64,000 nucleotides of DNA from Litomosoides sigmodontis (GCA_963070105.1 OY718806.1:4671865-4735864), one strand, 5' to 3'; shown: positions 46,101 to 60,222, numbered from the stretch's first letter. Notes: a model not told the origin generated them from the sequence alone. Numbers and translations: made by a program.

Positions 46101-49100
46101 CAATCAAGAAGTCCAGAAATTAAAAGAAATCGAAACAGAGTTGAAAAAAACAATACCTCTCGCTGTAATTGCTCCTACCACATGCTCAAAATGTGAGCCG
46201 TCTTTTCGCCACCTCCAAGTACTCACTGGTGGATTAGCACGTAGTGTTAAATTCTCTTTGAAATCATCGCCCTCACTGATAACAATCGCTAAAGGCCGAT
46301 CTATTACCATTCGTGGAGCAACTAAAAATTACGCTATTAATTTACGCAAAGTGAATCTCTCAAATTTTAAACGACAAAAAAGCATGCACTTTGTCTGCAG
46401 TAACAAAAAAATACAACTCACAAAGGATATTCAATGTATATATCGCAACTTTCTGTTCGATCCATTGCGGGTGCGATGCAGTACACTGAACCTCACCGCC
46501 ATCCATCTCCTCCGTTGGATTGAACTCGACAACACTTTCCACCTCATATCCACTATATTCTTGATTCCTTAAAGTGTTTTTAAATTGATGAAATGTCTTT
46601 TGATTAGTAATACAACAGAATTACCCAACATAGAATAACGCAACAATTCAAAATTGGAAAAGAACGAATAGCGGTATTACTAATTTAACTTACGATCGAT
46701 TACTGCGTTTTTCTTCAAACGAAAATCCGGAATTAGCAGCAACTGGGAATGTCCACATCAATTCCGCAACAGGATTTGAAGAATGAACTAAACAAAGAAG
46801 CTTCGTAATTTCGCCCGCCACAATCACTCGTCTACTTTGATCATCTTGACGCACAGTAACTCGTCGTGGTGGAACTGGAAACATTCTTTTTTAACACCCA
46901 ATATTATTCGAACTTTCCTATTTATTGCTCTAAAAAGTTGAAAAAGAATTTTGTCACTCACATAAAACAGTCAGAGTTTTGGTAATAACAAGTGGCTCAT
47001 CTAATGCTCCATTTTTAGCTTCGCATTTTAGCTGCTGATTATTCATCGTACGATCAAGAAGAACTGATATAGCACTTCGTGAAATGTCGTTCGATGCAGC
47101 ACTTCTCGTTCCTCTCAGCTAAAGGTGTTACGTAGTAATAAGTAGATAAGAGACACAGAAACGAGGACAAAATAAAAGTACAAAGGGAACGTTTTTGAAT
47201 AAATTCATGCGCTTTTATTTACATTCTTTCGTCAAAGGTGTGTAAAACTCAGGTAGCTGTACTGCACAACTAGTGCTCTAACAATAAACACCCGAACAGT
47301 CACTGATTACAACACTAATATCCGCTAATTGACAACATATTTACTCTTCAACAAGTATTCGTGCATGATACTTAATGGTAACGAAAACAGTGGTCACAAC
47401 ACACTTACTACCAATAGCCCAACCTCTTTCCAGCGGATTTTGTGTTTGTGCTTGAAACTTCGCTATAACCATAAAATTCTTCAAAATGGCAGAAAAATGA
47501 GAAGAGTATTCGAAAAAGAAGCAATAATTACGCAATTCAAACTTAAAACATCCTTTCGCCAAGAACACATCATTCTTTGCCACTTACAGTATGATGTAAC
47601 ACTTCCACCTAAACCTTTGACCACAAATCCATCAACCTGAACTAGTGTGAAAAAAGAGTTCCAAACCTTTTCGATACCTCTGAACCATGCTAGAGTGGCG
47701 AGTGGATTACCCCCTTGAGATTCGCATGTAAGATTCAAAGTTTCACCCTCTAGAAGCGTCATCCCTTCAGACCCATAAATGACTGGTGCCGTCGGTGGTG
47801 CTGGAAATTCAATAAGGTTACTGAAATTATAAGTGAAAACTGGAAATTCTCGAATCGTAAAAAGTCATTAATTGACTTCTAAAAATTATAATATATTTAG
47901 TTTACAATGGAAAGAGGCAAACATACAGAGAATGCGAATAACAAGTTGCTTGCTTGTTGTTCCTTCATCATTCATGGCAATACATTGAACATTAATTTGA
48001 TGTTTAATCACGTTTACATCAGTTGGATTTACGCTTAGATTTGAAACGGTAATAACACCACTAGTCTGCTCCAAATATGAATGACTCATTGACTGTACTG
48101 CTTGTCCATTAATTAGCCAGGAAATTCTGGCTGCCGGATTTGCTAACCTAAACTTTATCCTCATCGCATAATTGTAAAATTAGTATGTTAGCCAAAACCT
48201 ACCACTTCCTTCTCTTCACTGCGCGCATCTGTTCAGAAGAAGCCTTACGACATATCACCTAACATTTTAAAAAAATTGTGAATTTAAAAGGGATACCCCG
48301 TTCTGCATTGTACTGCAATTGTGCGTCCAGTCCGTGTAGTTGTTTCACCAGATATTTCAACGCTATGAGGAGCATCTAAAATTTGAAAATTTGCAAGGAA
48401 TTTAAAAATGCCAGTCCGTATGATTAGGATTCGAAAAACTTACATGAGACAGAAAGTCGAATGTCTTCAGAAAGGGGATCATTATCAGCCAAATTTGTTG
48501 ACTGGCATTCATACATTGCACCATTATCATTAGCACCAACTATCATTGAGTAAATGTTCACAGTTTCCTGGAAATACAATATATGCATATGGAAAAATAT
48601 CCTCTCTGTTCTCGAGCACGCGTCGCTTCGATGAAAGAAAAAACATTTCGTGATGATCATCTTCAGAAATTTTCGATAGATGAAATTTAAACAAGAGGAT
48701 ATGACAAGCTCTGATGACAGTTTCCCTTAGATTTTAAACAGACAGTAATCATTTATGCAGAAGCAGAAGGAACCATTGTAAAATTCACTGGTTCGCATGT
48801 ATTATTCATTTTTTTTTGAAAACGTTGAACATCAGCATAACCAAATTAGCTTTTCCACACATTCAAAAGAGAAGAAACAGAAGTCTCATGATGAACAGAA
48901 ATGTAGAGACTGCAAATAACATACTTTCGTTGATTCATCATAAGTATAATTGCCACCAACAAGGTTCCCATGAAAAAACCAAAGAAGCCTGGGTGGTGGA
49001 TTGCCTCCGACAACTGAACATTTCAAAGTGACATTATGGCCAGGTTTTATGCGGCCGGGTTGGCTTAAAATATCTATCTTTGGCACTTCTGAAGGATCTG

Positions 49101-50660
49101 AAAATAAAAACAGGAATAAGCATTAAGTTAAAAACAAAGCCCTTTGATAAAGTTAAAAACCCACCTTGTGGAAGAATGGCTTTTTGTGGGATACTGAAAT
49201 GTGAAACAATGACTACTACCTCAGACAACATGAATCTCTACCACACAGCAGTAACGGAGACATTTCCAAGAGCTTTGTAATCAACTTCATAATATTTAAA
49301 AATTAATGTTATGAATGTTTAAAAAATTACATAAAACGTTAGATGTTACGTTTATTCTGAACTGACTAGAAGTTAACGGATGAAGAGCTTCACAAGTGAG
49401 AGTCGCTCCAGTATCACTTCTCCTGCAAAAAAAGAATTCTGGAATGAAGCACATTTTACATCTGAAAACTAAATGAATTTATTCTACTTAAAATATACCA
49501 AGGTTTCCAGAAGAGAGTTGCAAAAGCAGTGACTGTACGATTTGCATTCATTTCTGTCCGTCGTTTAACACCGTCGTCAAACTTTTTCCCTTGAATATAC
49601 CAGTTTACGTTTGCGTGAGGTTTTCCATTAGCTGCCAAGCAACTCAGATTATAATTATGTCCTTCGACAACATTAATGACAGAACCGGGAGCAACATCCA
49701 TAATGGCAACTTTTTCCGGAGGCACTGCAAGTTAACAACACTAGTAAGGAAATTAAAATCACGTCAGACAGGTTTAAAAGCGTGTTTCTCCATTTCATCG
49801 CACTTGACGAACGCGAAAACATACCGAATTCACAAACATTCCGCTTCCCCCTCCCCTCACCCCCCCTGCATCCCTCGCCAAACATTATTTAACAAAACCG
49901 TCCATGAGAACAGCTTGATTGGTCACAACTAACAAACGTTTGGAAAATTGCTGAAATGAATGAATGTATGTGATTACTTTACCTAAAACAGTGACGGAGG
50001 CAGATGTTCGATAAGCACCCAAGCTAGGATGTATCATTTGACACTCAAACAATCCATCGTCTCTCAATGTCACATTTTCAATCTTTAAATGTTTCTCTTC
50101 CGGGCCATGGGTCACATAACTGTATCGGCCTTCATGTCCTGCTAATTTTCCTGCATCGTGAAAACTGAAAAGCAATTAATGCTGGTCTGTAAAGGCTCAT
50201 AAATATAAGTAACTTCTACTAATCTCGCACTGGGTGTCTTATCAGTCATCAGTTGAGACATAAAAAATAATTTTCTAATTACATCGGACATATTAAACTT
50301 CGAAGTAGAGCTGAGCATAACGCGATGGATTCTTTTGACTGTCAACAAAGTAAAAATTTGAAAAGTTTAAAGAATAGGAAACTTGCCCCAAAAGACTGCC
50401 ATCATTGCTTCGCCATTGGCTGACCAGTGCTGACTGATAAGCAGCACATTTCAGCAACACATCCTCACCAACCAATACACTCTGAAACATCATGAAGTTA
50501 CTTTATTTTCCACTCTTAAAGGTCGAGCAAGAGAATGTCAAATTCACAAATTGCATAGAATGACCTGATTTTTGGGCTCCTCCTTGAAAAAATTTTGGAC
50601 GGTACCATAGGCTAAACGTAGCCACTGCAATAATATAATGGTACACAAGGCAACCAGCAT
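43102..50660 (-). CDS. syg-2: Nephrin-family immunoglobulin receptor (SYG-2)
   Basis: Twenty-five exons: 50660-50565, 50481-50387, 50164-49983, 49724-49499, 49422-49331, 49097-48925, 48567-48444, 48375-48297, 48147-47927, 47800-47667, 47636-47601, 47118-46962, 46874-46694, 46567-46422, 46321-46157, 46079-45969, 45834-45596, 45428-45195, 45063-44788, 44630-44478, 44327-44207, 44076-43901, 43801-43717, 43627-43551 and 43350-43102, about 1275 residues. A signal peptide (MLVALCTIILLQWL) precedes nine Ig-like domains, one FN3 domain (SLRVSNITKNSLSFNW), a membrane helix (PVPVIVVFGMCCVILLIINC) and a cytoplasmic tail of about 200 residues ending GDLV, a possible PDZ ligand. Order and length match SYG-2, which binds SYG-1 to place synapses. 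The seventh Ig domain (45969-46321) has no cysteines. Intron 2 begins with GC. The 47601 donor is one of two choices. Confidence 0.92.
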
Positions 50661-53600
50661 TTCATCGCAGTCACTGGAAAAAGCAAATTTGAAAGACTCC
50701 TCTAAAAATCTGGCGATATCGAGAAGAGCTACTAGACGGCTTCAGTTCGGCTTATTCATCTTGTCAAATACGGGAATGAAATTCAAATTGCTGCTCTGTG
50801 AAGAAATGATTTAAGTATCAACATAATCTATTCATGGAACGTAAAGGCATGAGGAGGAAAATTCAAATTGGGAAAGAGAGAGAGAGAGAGAGATAAAGAA
50901 AGAAAGAAAGAGAGCCTTCGGACGACAAATGAAAGATCGTAACCTCACCAAAGACAAGAATGAATACAACAGCTGTCACTGTACATATTATCATAAAATA
51001 GACATATGCCTTATGCTACATATCAAATTTTTAGTGCAAATCATAAACGTTGCAACTACAAAAAAACTCAGGTTTACTGAAATCCCTCTTCTGAATTTCG
51101 AGTTTAAACAAAAAAAATCACCATCTACGCTTCAATTAATATGTAGATTAATAATTAACAGCCCAGTGGTCAACCATCCTCTTGGTCATCTGAATTGCGC
51201 ACACGGAAAACAAGTAAGCAGGGAACAAAGACGTCCGGATTAGCAGCATCACTTCATTTAGCTTATGACGAAATCAACACAAAGCGTTATTGTTGGAGAA
51301 GTGGGAGAAAAGGGAAAGAAGAATAAAGAAATTCAAAAAAAGCATAAAACGATTGTCTACCCTACCACGTGAGAGAACACGTGAAACAAAAGGTATTCTT
51401 AATGTCTGTCTGCCAGTACGACAATTCGTATCTGTCCCACTTAAAGGATGATTTTTGCTTCCAATGAATTTGAAAATAGCTAGCCAGTAAGACTCTCAAA
51501 CAAGTTCAGTAATTTGCAAATTGCTCATAACTTACACATACATACATAGGCCATTTCCACAGAGCAACGAAAACGTTATCGATATGAATAAAAAACGAAT
51601 TTCATCCGTCGCAAGGATTTTTGACCGTTATGGAAAAGGTTCAGTTGCAGCGGGAGAAATGCAATGTTTATTATTCAGCAATCAAATAAAGATAGAGTGC
51701 CAATCGTCCGTGTAGAAGTGGGTCAAGTAAAGGCTCTTCGTATTTATTCCACCTCATTTCAACTTATTGCAACGAGAGAGATACGTGGAATAAATGCAGT
51801 AAAGAATACAACGAAAGAAAAAGACTGCAACATTCAAATAAGCATTATAAAAATCATGAAATTAACTGACATTTCGTCCAAATATTATTTAATGCACTGT
51901 TTTACCATATCTTTCTCAGAGAAATACAACAGAATTAGAATATTCGAAATTCTTCACTTCCGTCAGGGACAAGCAATACGTGATGACGTACTGCTGTCTC
52001 ACGTTTCGCAATCTCCATTTTCCTCTCTCATCATTATTATTACATATGATTCAGCCTTCCGTTAATTTCTTTCTAGCGAATGTTATAACAAACTAAGTCA
52101 TCCTCATCTTTCTCAATCTCGTCTGATACTTTGCCTTCGGCGACAGGAATGAAAAAAATTAGCATACCTGCAAAGCTTCATGAAAACGTTAAATTATTCG
52201 GCGTTATAAAATGTTGGAGACAACAGATGCTATAACATGCAAGTTTAACTATTAAGACATAGAGATTTTTTTTAATGAATTGGTGATGGAATGACCGGAA
52301 AAAATTTTTTAGTCGATTGCAACATAAGAAACTGATTGTAACATATTTCGTTTATTAACGGATGGAATAATTAACTGATAAAGAATACTAAGCAAACCCT
52401 ATATGCACAACAAATGATTAGCTCATCTCCCGAATATGCATGTTTTATTCCACTTCATTTCAACTGATGCAGACTTTCCCAGCAATCACTTTCCACACAC
52501 TTGCTTTCCACCTGCTTTACTTCGTGTACGTGCTTGACTCCATACATTTTTTTTAGTGACAATATTCAACATTTTTCACTATCTAACTGATTCTTTTAGT
52601 TAATAAAAACATCAGGTGATGATATATTAAGCTAATAGAAAGCATGAAGAGTTTGAAATGGTAGAACTGAAGAAGCACAGTAAAGAAAGCCACACATATA
52701 GCAGGATGAAAACTGCATAAACATTGACGTGGATAGGATAGGCAAGTCGATTCTTGATCCGATTATGGAATGATACTGTTGTAGGTGCAATAAGCAGACA
52801 TATATTGTGATCTTTTAATTTGCTGAAGTAATCAAGCTCACCGAAAATCCCAGAGTTTTCAGTAAAGACAGGAAGAAAGTGGCAAATGACGGAACGTGTA
52901 AAAAACGAAAAGGCGAACATATGCTGAGGTATCTCAACGGATCAAGTTAATCGGACAGGGAGGTCACTTGGAGGATTAACCGTTAAAGAGTGTAAGCAAC
53001 AAATGGCATTCTGGGTCATCACATTTTGCATCACATTTTACGGTGTCCATTGTCCTCTCTTCCCCTCACTGATCGATCTTATATGACTGTTGTTCTCAGT
53101 CACTTTCTGTTTGCATTTTTTCATAAAGATGTGATTTAATCACAATGTTTTAGGTCGACTAATTTGCTCATTTCATAAAAAAAATTATTTGAGAAATTGA
53201 ATTGTGTTGAAAATCACTGTAGGATTTTCGAGTATGAAGAGCACATGAACAAATATCCAAAAAATGAAAGGCCATAGCAAAAAAGAATATTATTTGAAAT
53301 CCATAGTGAGATCAGTATGTTGCAACAAGGCCTGCTAAAGTTCGATAATAGCTGTACTAATTGCACGGCAACAAAATGTTTACAGACATCTCTCCTTTCA
53401 CTCTCCCTCTCCCTCCCCCTCCCCCCCCCCCCCCCAAAAAAAAAAAGAGTTCCAAAAGCAATACCAAGGAAATATCGGAAATACAAATTTGCTGGTCGGA
53501 AACAGGGATGAATGTAAAATAAAGATATTAGTTTAAGCTAAAGCCAAAAAATCAAACTGCGATAAAAAAGCAAAAAGACAAATCAATGATAGAATGTTAA

Positions 53601-56600
53601 CTTAAATTAAGAATAGAAAAAATTTTTAAACTGAAAATGTTTTACATCAAAGTGTAAAAGCAAAACTGTTACAACGAAAGGCCATTTTAACATATTGCTT
53701 CGGAAAAAAGCTCTGCAAGGATGCCAAGACTCCTTTCCCAAATGCATGGATAAATTATCATTAATGAAGTTAATGAGCTTATCAAATCTCTTGTACAAGT
53801 TAAAACCAACCTTGATTTCGAAAACATTTAAGAAAGGCGACTAATAACAACAACAATGTAATCTTTTTACAAAGCTTTCTGTGACATTTCCGTCACTAGG
53901 ATTAATGTCTTTTCGGTTAAAACGTGACTTGAAAGTGATCGGAGCTACACGGATGGTATACGAAGGAAGGATGAAAGAGAAAAATTGTAAGTGACGCTGA
54001 GAGGCTTACGTGTATTGAACTTGCTTATTTATATAAACTTCTGAATATGCCTTTCGCATCGTTAAATAATCGATAAAATCAAAATCCAATTACTCGCCTA
54101 ATGCACTGTGCGGAAGTGTCTCAAGTTGCAAACATTTATTTCGAATAATTTGTTCCAAACCAGTTTATAAATCAGTTAAATTCCTAAGTAACAAACTGTG
54201 AGATAATTTTGTATCGAAATACGATTTGCTTCAAGTAAATCGAAATTTCGAGAAAATAAAAGGAGAGGAAAAGTTAGTCTATCTAAAAATAAACGATGTC
54301 TATTCATTAGTGACATTAGCAAGTGTGTACATATTTCCATGTACATACTGGCTTATTCAGAAAATCCAACTAATTATATGCCAAAAGCGATTAGCAATTT
54401 GAGGGAGCCATAAAATGCCAAAAGAAGCTAGTAGGATCAATGAAAAATGGACAAGCATTTGCTAGTGGAAAGTTAGTGCTGACATGGCGAAGTGCTTCTC
54501 CATTACACTTTTTTCCAAATGGAAAATAAAACTTGAGAAGGAAGGAAGTCTTTTCTGGCTAATTGTAAGTTCATATCTCTTCTACACGTTGCATTTCTGC
54601 CACTTAAAGTAATTTAGACTTTGAAAACTTGGTTTATGAATTCTTTGTTCAGCAAAAATACGCATATTCCATGACAGCAAAAGAAGCGCAGATAATGTAA
54701 CAAGCAAATTTATGAAATTAAATAATTTTTAAAGAAAATAAGACATTAGAAGTTTCATTAACGGTGAAAATCTGTGCTAAATAATTACTGCTGAGTGACG
54801 TAAAAAAGTCGGAAAATTAAGTAGCAACGATGGAAGCACTTCAGTATTAGTGGCATCCCAGACGACAGTTGGCTTGATATATCGTTATACCGAATCGCCG
54901 AAATTAGATAGCTGCCTTTAACCTTTAAAGCTATAGGGCTCAATTTCAGCTTCTCAAGTTATGGCTGTTTTGTGGTGGAAAGGATTTAGAACTATGCAAA
55001 ACTAAGAGAAAAACGATTCAGTGGAAGCGAAGAAATGATTTAATGGAATTTGAAATAGTTTTGTTGTGAATTTGAAATTTTCATAAATTTGCTGGTACAG
55101 TCGACGAACGACATAATAAAAGAACACTATCACCAAACTGGTTGCGTCAATAAGTTTTTCGAGCAAATCAGGGAGCGGATGAAGCCAAATCAGATAGTTT
55201 CACTGATTTTTAGCAAAATTATATGAAAAGGAAAATGCAAAAGAAGTGAGGAGAATTTGACGATCTCAATATTTGCGTAATAAGACAACTTAAATCAGAT
55301 GTGTAGCAAACGCAGCACATGGAGGAGCGGACTGTGCTGTGATGGGTAATTAGATTTCCCTCCCAGACTTTCATTGTATGAAAAAATTCCCCGTACAATA
55401 ATAGTTTGATTACGTAAGAACATTAAGGAAGCAAACAATCCCTAAAATATTTGAATCAGATCAATCCATCACTGATGAAAATGGAAAATTTCCAAATAAC
55501 ATTTCTTCCCAATGATTTATGCAAATTAGCTGAGCATTGCACGTGTTAGACTTTTGCGTGTGAGGAAGTGAAATGAATAATAACGTGCTGATAATTAGGA
55601 TGGGAAAATTGGGAGTGAATGAAAAATTTTCACGTGATCGGAAGGAGGAGTGGTAGACGGACAGTTTGGCACATATGGGAAAGAGGAAATTGGTTGGGAA
55701 GATGCCACTCTGTTCGGATTGGAGCAGAGGTAGGAAAAGAAAGGGATAGAGAGGAAAGAGTGAGGGGAAAAGGAGGAAAGAAGATGAGTGTGTTGTGGAA
55801 GAGTGGACGGATGGATGGGAGATAAAATTCGTTCCTTGGAAGTGGCAGTTCGGAAACAGAAGTTGTTGAGTATAGCTTACAACATAACAATAACTTACAT
55901 AGACGAGCCGACCAAAATGCCGTAAGCAAAGAGAATAGGGGGACTAGAGAACTGGTGCACTTCAACCTCTTCCCTTTCCTCACCGGCTGCTTGTATGTCT
56001 TAATTTAAACCAATTGTTCAACTCCTCTTCCTCCCCGTTTTACAACGTTTATATGCACCAGCCAGTCCAGTCATTTGAACTGCTGTCCACTCCACTCCAC
56101 TCCATCTCAACTCATTAAACAATCTGTGGACTTCATCGATGTGGCCATCGCAATGGTACTTTTACATCATCAGCCAAAAGAAAAAAATTTATGATTGATT
56201 TTTCTAGAAATTTATGCATAACTCTTCTCAGTGAATTAAAAACAAAAAACAAAAAACGAAATTACATGACTTCGATAATGTTACAGTAAACTCTAAAAAA
56301 TATCCAACATGAATTTAGTTCAGAAAAGCAGAATGACACACATTGAGGTTGCATGTCTCAGTACACTACCGTCGTAATTCCTTCCTTAAAACCGGATTTA
56401 AGATATGTGGTTGGGTAGCAGCAGCTGTTGGTTTCTGAAGGTTGACGTCCTGATCATGTCTGATTCTCTTTTTTACATTTGCAACGATGCATGAGGTCAG
56501 TTAAAATTATTCTAAGAATTGACGGTCAAGTGAAATATGGGAATGGCGAATTAGAACCGAAGGTGTGATAGAAATTGAAAATGAGACTAAATACGGTCGG

Positions 56601-58341
56601 TTTTCACATCTGTCTGAAAAAAAAAAATTGAAAAGGGACGCTGTTTTGCAGTGAAATGTTTTGCGACGAAACTGACAAGTCAGATGCAGTGATAAATCTT
56701 TACAAGTAATACTTTGCAACACAATACTCATTGATACCTGTTACTTAACCTACAACAATTCATCACACAGCTCTTCCCAGTCAATAACAAAAATTTAAAG
56801 CACTATGAGCTACTTACTTCCTATATAATCCATTATCAACTGGAATCTCGTCAATTGCCACTGAAACGTTCTTTGGTGTGAAACTATCTTAAAAAAGATC
56901 ATTTTTAATTTACGAATTAAATTCAAATGAGTGACATTGCATAAAATCATTGCAGAATACAAATTCTGCACTCGAATATTGAGGTAAGTTACAATTTAAT
57001 ATTTCAATTCCGGAAGATGAATCAAGTCTACATGAATAAAGCTGTTTCAGCAATTGCATTTTCACACTATAAAATCGAACTCGCAGGTTCAATAGTACTT
57101 TTGATGTTACAATTACCGAAAACACCATTTTCTTTTGCTATTATCTCTTTGCAGGTAAGGTTGAAAATTCCACAACACCATGCTGTTTTAAGCAAGATAT
57201 GAAACGCAGTGTCCTAATTAAGAGAAACATTTCTTTCCTCTCTGCAATAAGTAATTAAAATGAATGACAAAGTAATCTCGCGTATCTGTAGTCTATCTGT
57301 AGGCTGTGGTCGATTTGCGACTTTTAGTATCACAGTTTATTAAACTAGTTTTCTTCAATAAAGTCAGTGATCAGCTCGACTAAATTACGTAATCAGTAGG
57401 TTGTAATGGAAAGGAAATTTATACACCAATTTGATCAGCGCAGCACATGAAGCTCTAGAAGTTAAAAACATGGAACATATAAAACGTGAAAGGAAATGAA
57501 GTGGATGAAATGATGTGAGACTCTGTTAATTGATTATCTACCACTGACCAATGTAGCTGAGAGTCCGCTAATCATGTCCTCTTACGTGTTGTTAAATGTG
57601 GGAATAACATAAGTCAATAATTATCAACTGATAACAGCCATTAAGCACACGTACACAAATGAAGAACTGTTGAATTGGCAGAAAGTGAATATGTATGCCT
57701 CATTTATTCCTCGTATAGATTTACGCCTTAGATTCTTTTCATATTTTGAATGTGTTCTTCTAAGGCCCAGCAATCTCCTCCTTCATTTATCTGTTTTTCA
57801 CGACTGTTACATAAACATATTTCGCAGTTAAATGCGAAATGCATACATTCAAACGAATCCACACTTACTACGCTTTTCTTCCGTCACATCAAACTTAACT
57901 TATAATATAAAAAAGCTTAACTTAACTTATGATATAAACTTGTGATACAAACAATTAAAAATTTTCACCTCTCTAAACTAAAGAAATACGATATTATTGT
58001 CTTGCTTACTTTAATCAATCTCTTCCACTCTTCATTTCCCACTACGACGAGCATTAAGTGATCCATTTATTTCTCATTAAAATCTTTTTTTGTTTTTACT
58101 TTCTCCCGAAAATCTTCCTGAGATTGATTATCCATCGGTAAAGTTTTGAGTGAAGAAACTAATGGTGGAAAAGATATTAAAGGCGAAAATCCGAAATTAC
58201 TTAAGTCTTTTTAAAGTATTAGCTGAGCTGAGAAGTTTGATCACTGTTTCACAGTACAAGAGTTACCTAAAAATTTCCACTAAATTTGTTTGGCACCTAA
58301 TTCAGGCGCTAATTAATCTCTTAAACATTAGTTATTTTCAG
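50661..58341. other. Long stretch upstream of syg-2 without recognised genes
   Basis: I found no exon with both splice sites and family resemblance. Visible features are a GA-rich run at 50875-50914, within 260 bp of the syg-2 start, and a homopolymer pair of 15 C followed by 11 A at 53421-53446. There is a run of ACTCC repeats near 56087-56104 and an internal repeat of CTTAACTTA(T) with ATATAA near 57895-57945. Distal syg-2 regulatory DNA would be expected here. Confidence 0.5.
53421..53446. repeat. Homopolymer C15-A11 tract
   Basis: Fifteen C residues are followed directly by eleven A residues, after a C/T-rich lead-in. The exact length may be uncertain because homopolymers are error-prone. 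Confidence 0.9.
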
Positions 58342-58557
58342 TGCCGCAAATTACTACAGCGCCTGCTCAAAAAACGAGATTTAAGTATTGTCAATGAGAA
58401 ACCCATTTCCACCTCTCTGAAGGGAGAGGGAGAGACAGGCTTCAAAACACTGATGGAATCGTGGTCACATGCGATCGATAATATCAGTAGCTTTACGCAA
58501 CTGTTAATTGATAAAACAGATCCTTTCACGTGGAGCAATATTGTTTAATTTAAGACA
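58342..58557 (+). CDS. Weak candidate exon of unknown protein
   Basis: A good acceptor (TATTTTCAG, ending 58341) starts a plus-strand frame that stays open to TAA at about 58548. It encodes a basic start (CRKLLQRLLKKRDL) and a more conserved-looking end (LMESWSHAIDNISSF, then TDPFTWSNI). A GTTTAA donor-like site lies just before the stop, so the exon may continue elsewhere. Another open frame at 58945-59256 starts LLAWKSSETGSLLF, but upstream stops prevent a simple join. I do not recognise the family; either frame could be chance. Confidence 0.25.
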
Positions 58558-60080
58558 AAATCGCATTTTCCATGGCACACGAGACATTAAGTCAGTTAAA
58601 AAATATCTTATGGATGTGTGAGAATATATTTCGATCTTTTATTTTCGACAGTGTTGGGCAGGGGAGTAGCAGTAGAAATGCCTGCCTAATCAGGCAGCCG
58701 AGGCTCCACTTCACTTCACCCATTCCCATTTTATTCCCAAAAGATTCCTGTCGCTCCTCTTCTTCTTCCCTCTCCTCCATCTCGGAAACTGAACCTGTTG
58801 TTGCTTACAACACAAAAAAATTCCTTTCACATTTTTATTCCCTGAATTTCTCGAATTACAATTCTCACAAGCACATAACTTCTTCCAAATCGCAAATTCT
58901 ACTTCTCTTTTTTTTCCTTTCTTCATTTCAGTTAATTTGAATTAATGAATTTACTCGCTTGGAAAAGTTCAGAAACAGGAAGCTTATTATTCGCGTCTTT
59001 TCTAAATAGCTTTAGTTATCAACACGATGGTCGTATAGACGCTCAATCAATTCAGTATGAGCTGTGCATATTGCTGGAGTTTTCGGGACCGAAAGCCTCA
59101 GGACGGCTGTTTGGATATATTAGTTTAATTTTACACGCATACATTTCTTTTTACAATCCTATCAATTCTATCAACATCAATTTAAATATGCACAAAATAT
59201 TAATTTCATTGTTGCATTTTTTTCCAATCCATTTGAGCAAATTACCGGCCCTTTAAAATTTGATGTTTTGAATCAGGAAAACGACAGACGCATGTTTCTC
59301 AGCAAAAACGTGCAAATAAGTAAACTGAAATGTAAAAAGTCGTAATTAAGACAAGTCTCGACGGTGGAATTTTTACGCAATAATATGTGATCAATTAAAT
59401 AATGTTTTTATCAACGATATACCTTTCAATAATTTCAAGGGTCAATTTCTTTCTTAATTTTTATCCAAGTCAATCTTAAATTTAATTTTATTCATGTTAA
59501 AATTTGAAAACGTCCAGTTTATTAAGCAATTAACATGAAGAAATTTGATTTTAGGTGTTGCAGTTGTCCTTTCAGTCCGGCACTTTTAAACGTCCGGTGG
59601 AAATGAAAGACCAGACAAAGGAGTGAAGGGACCGTTTGTGAAGAAAAAGAAAACGAAAAAAATAATTTTCAATTACGTGCATTGTGTATGTAATGTAAAT
59701 AATGCCGCCTTCATGGTTTTTCACCAGAGCACAATATACCTCAGAAGTAAACGAAATTTGATAAACAAAGTTTGGTATGAATTTTAAACGTTGTATTTAT
59801 AAATCAAAGCATTCACTCGATAGTTTGAAAATCAGCGTATCCGTTGCAGACTTACTTTTCGAATTTCTTAACATTTCGCTGGAAATTCTATGCTACATAT
59901 CAGGTAAAGATCAAATTAGTTAAATCATAATTCCAAACGGTTACAGAAATGATAACAGAATCTGTGGCATTTTCTTAACAGATAATTTTAACTGGTTAGA
60001 CTTTCACATATTAGGTATTTTTATTACTTCAAAAACTGGAAAGAGATTTTACAAATTGCTATCTCGAAATTGGCAGTGGC

Positions 60081-60222
60081 AACAGGAATCCAGAAAAACA
60101 TAGGAATTGAGAAATATAATATAGGAAATCAGAATATAGGAATATGGGAATTATAGGAAAATTATAGAAAGGAATATGGGAAAATATAGGAATTCAGGAA
60201 TAAAATATGAGTATAGGAAGTG
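60081..60222. repeat. Degenerate minisatellite with TATAGGAAT-type units
   Basis: About ten imperfect copies of a 9-14 bp unit built on (A)ATATAGGAA(T), interspersed with AATATGGG variants, run for about 140 bp. The surroundings are AT-rich, with no gene recognised from about 59.3 kb to the right edge. Confidence 0.8.
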
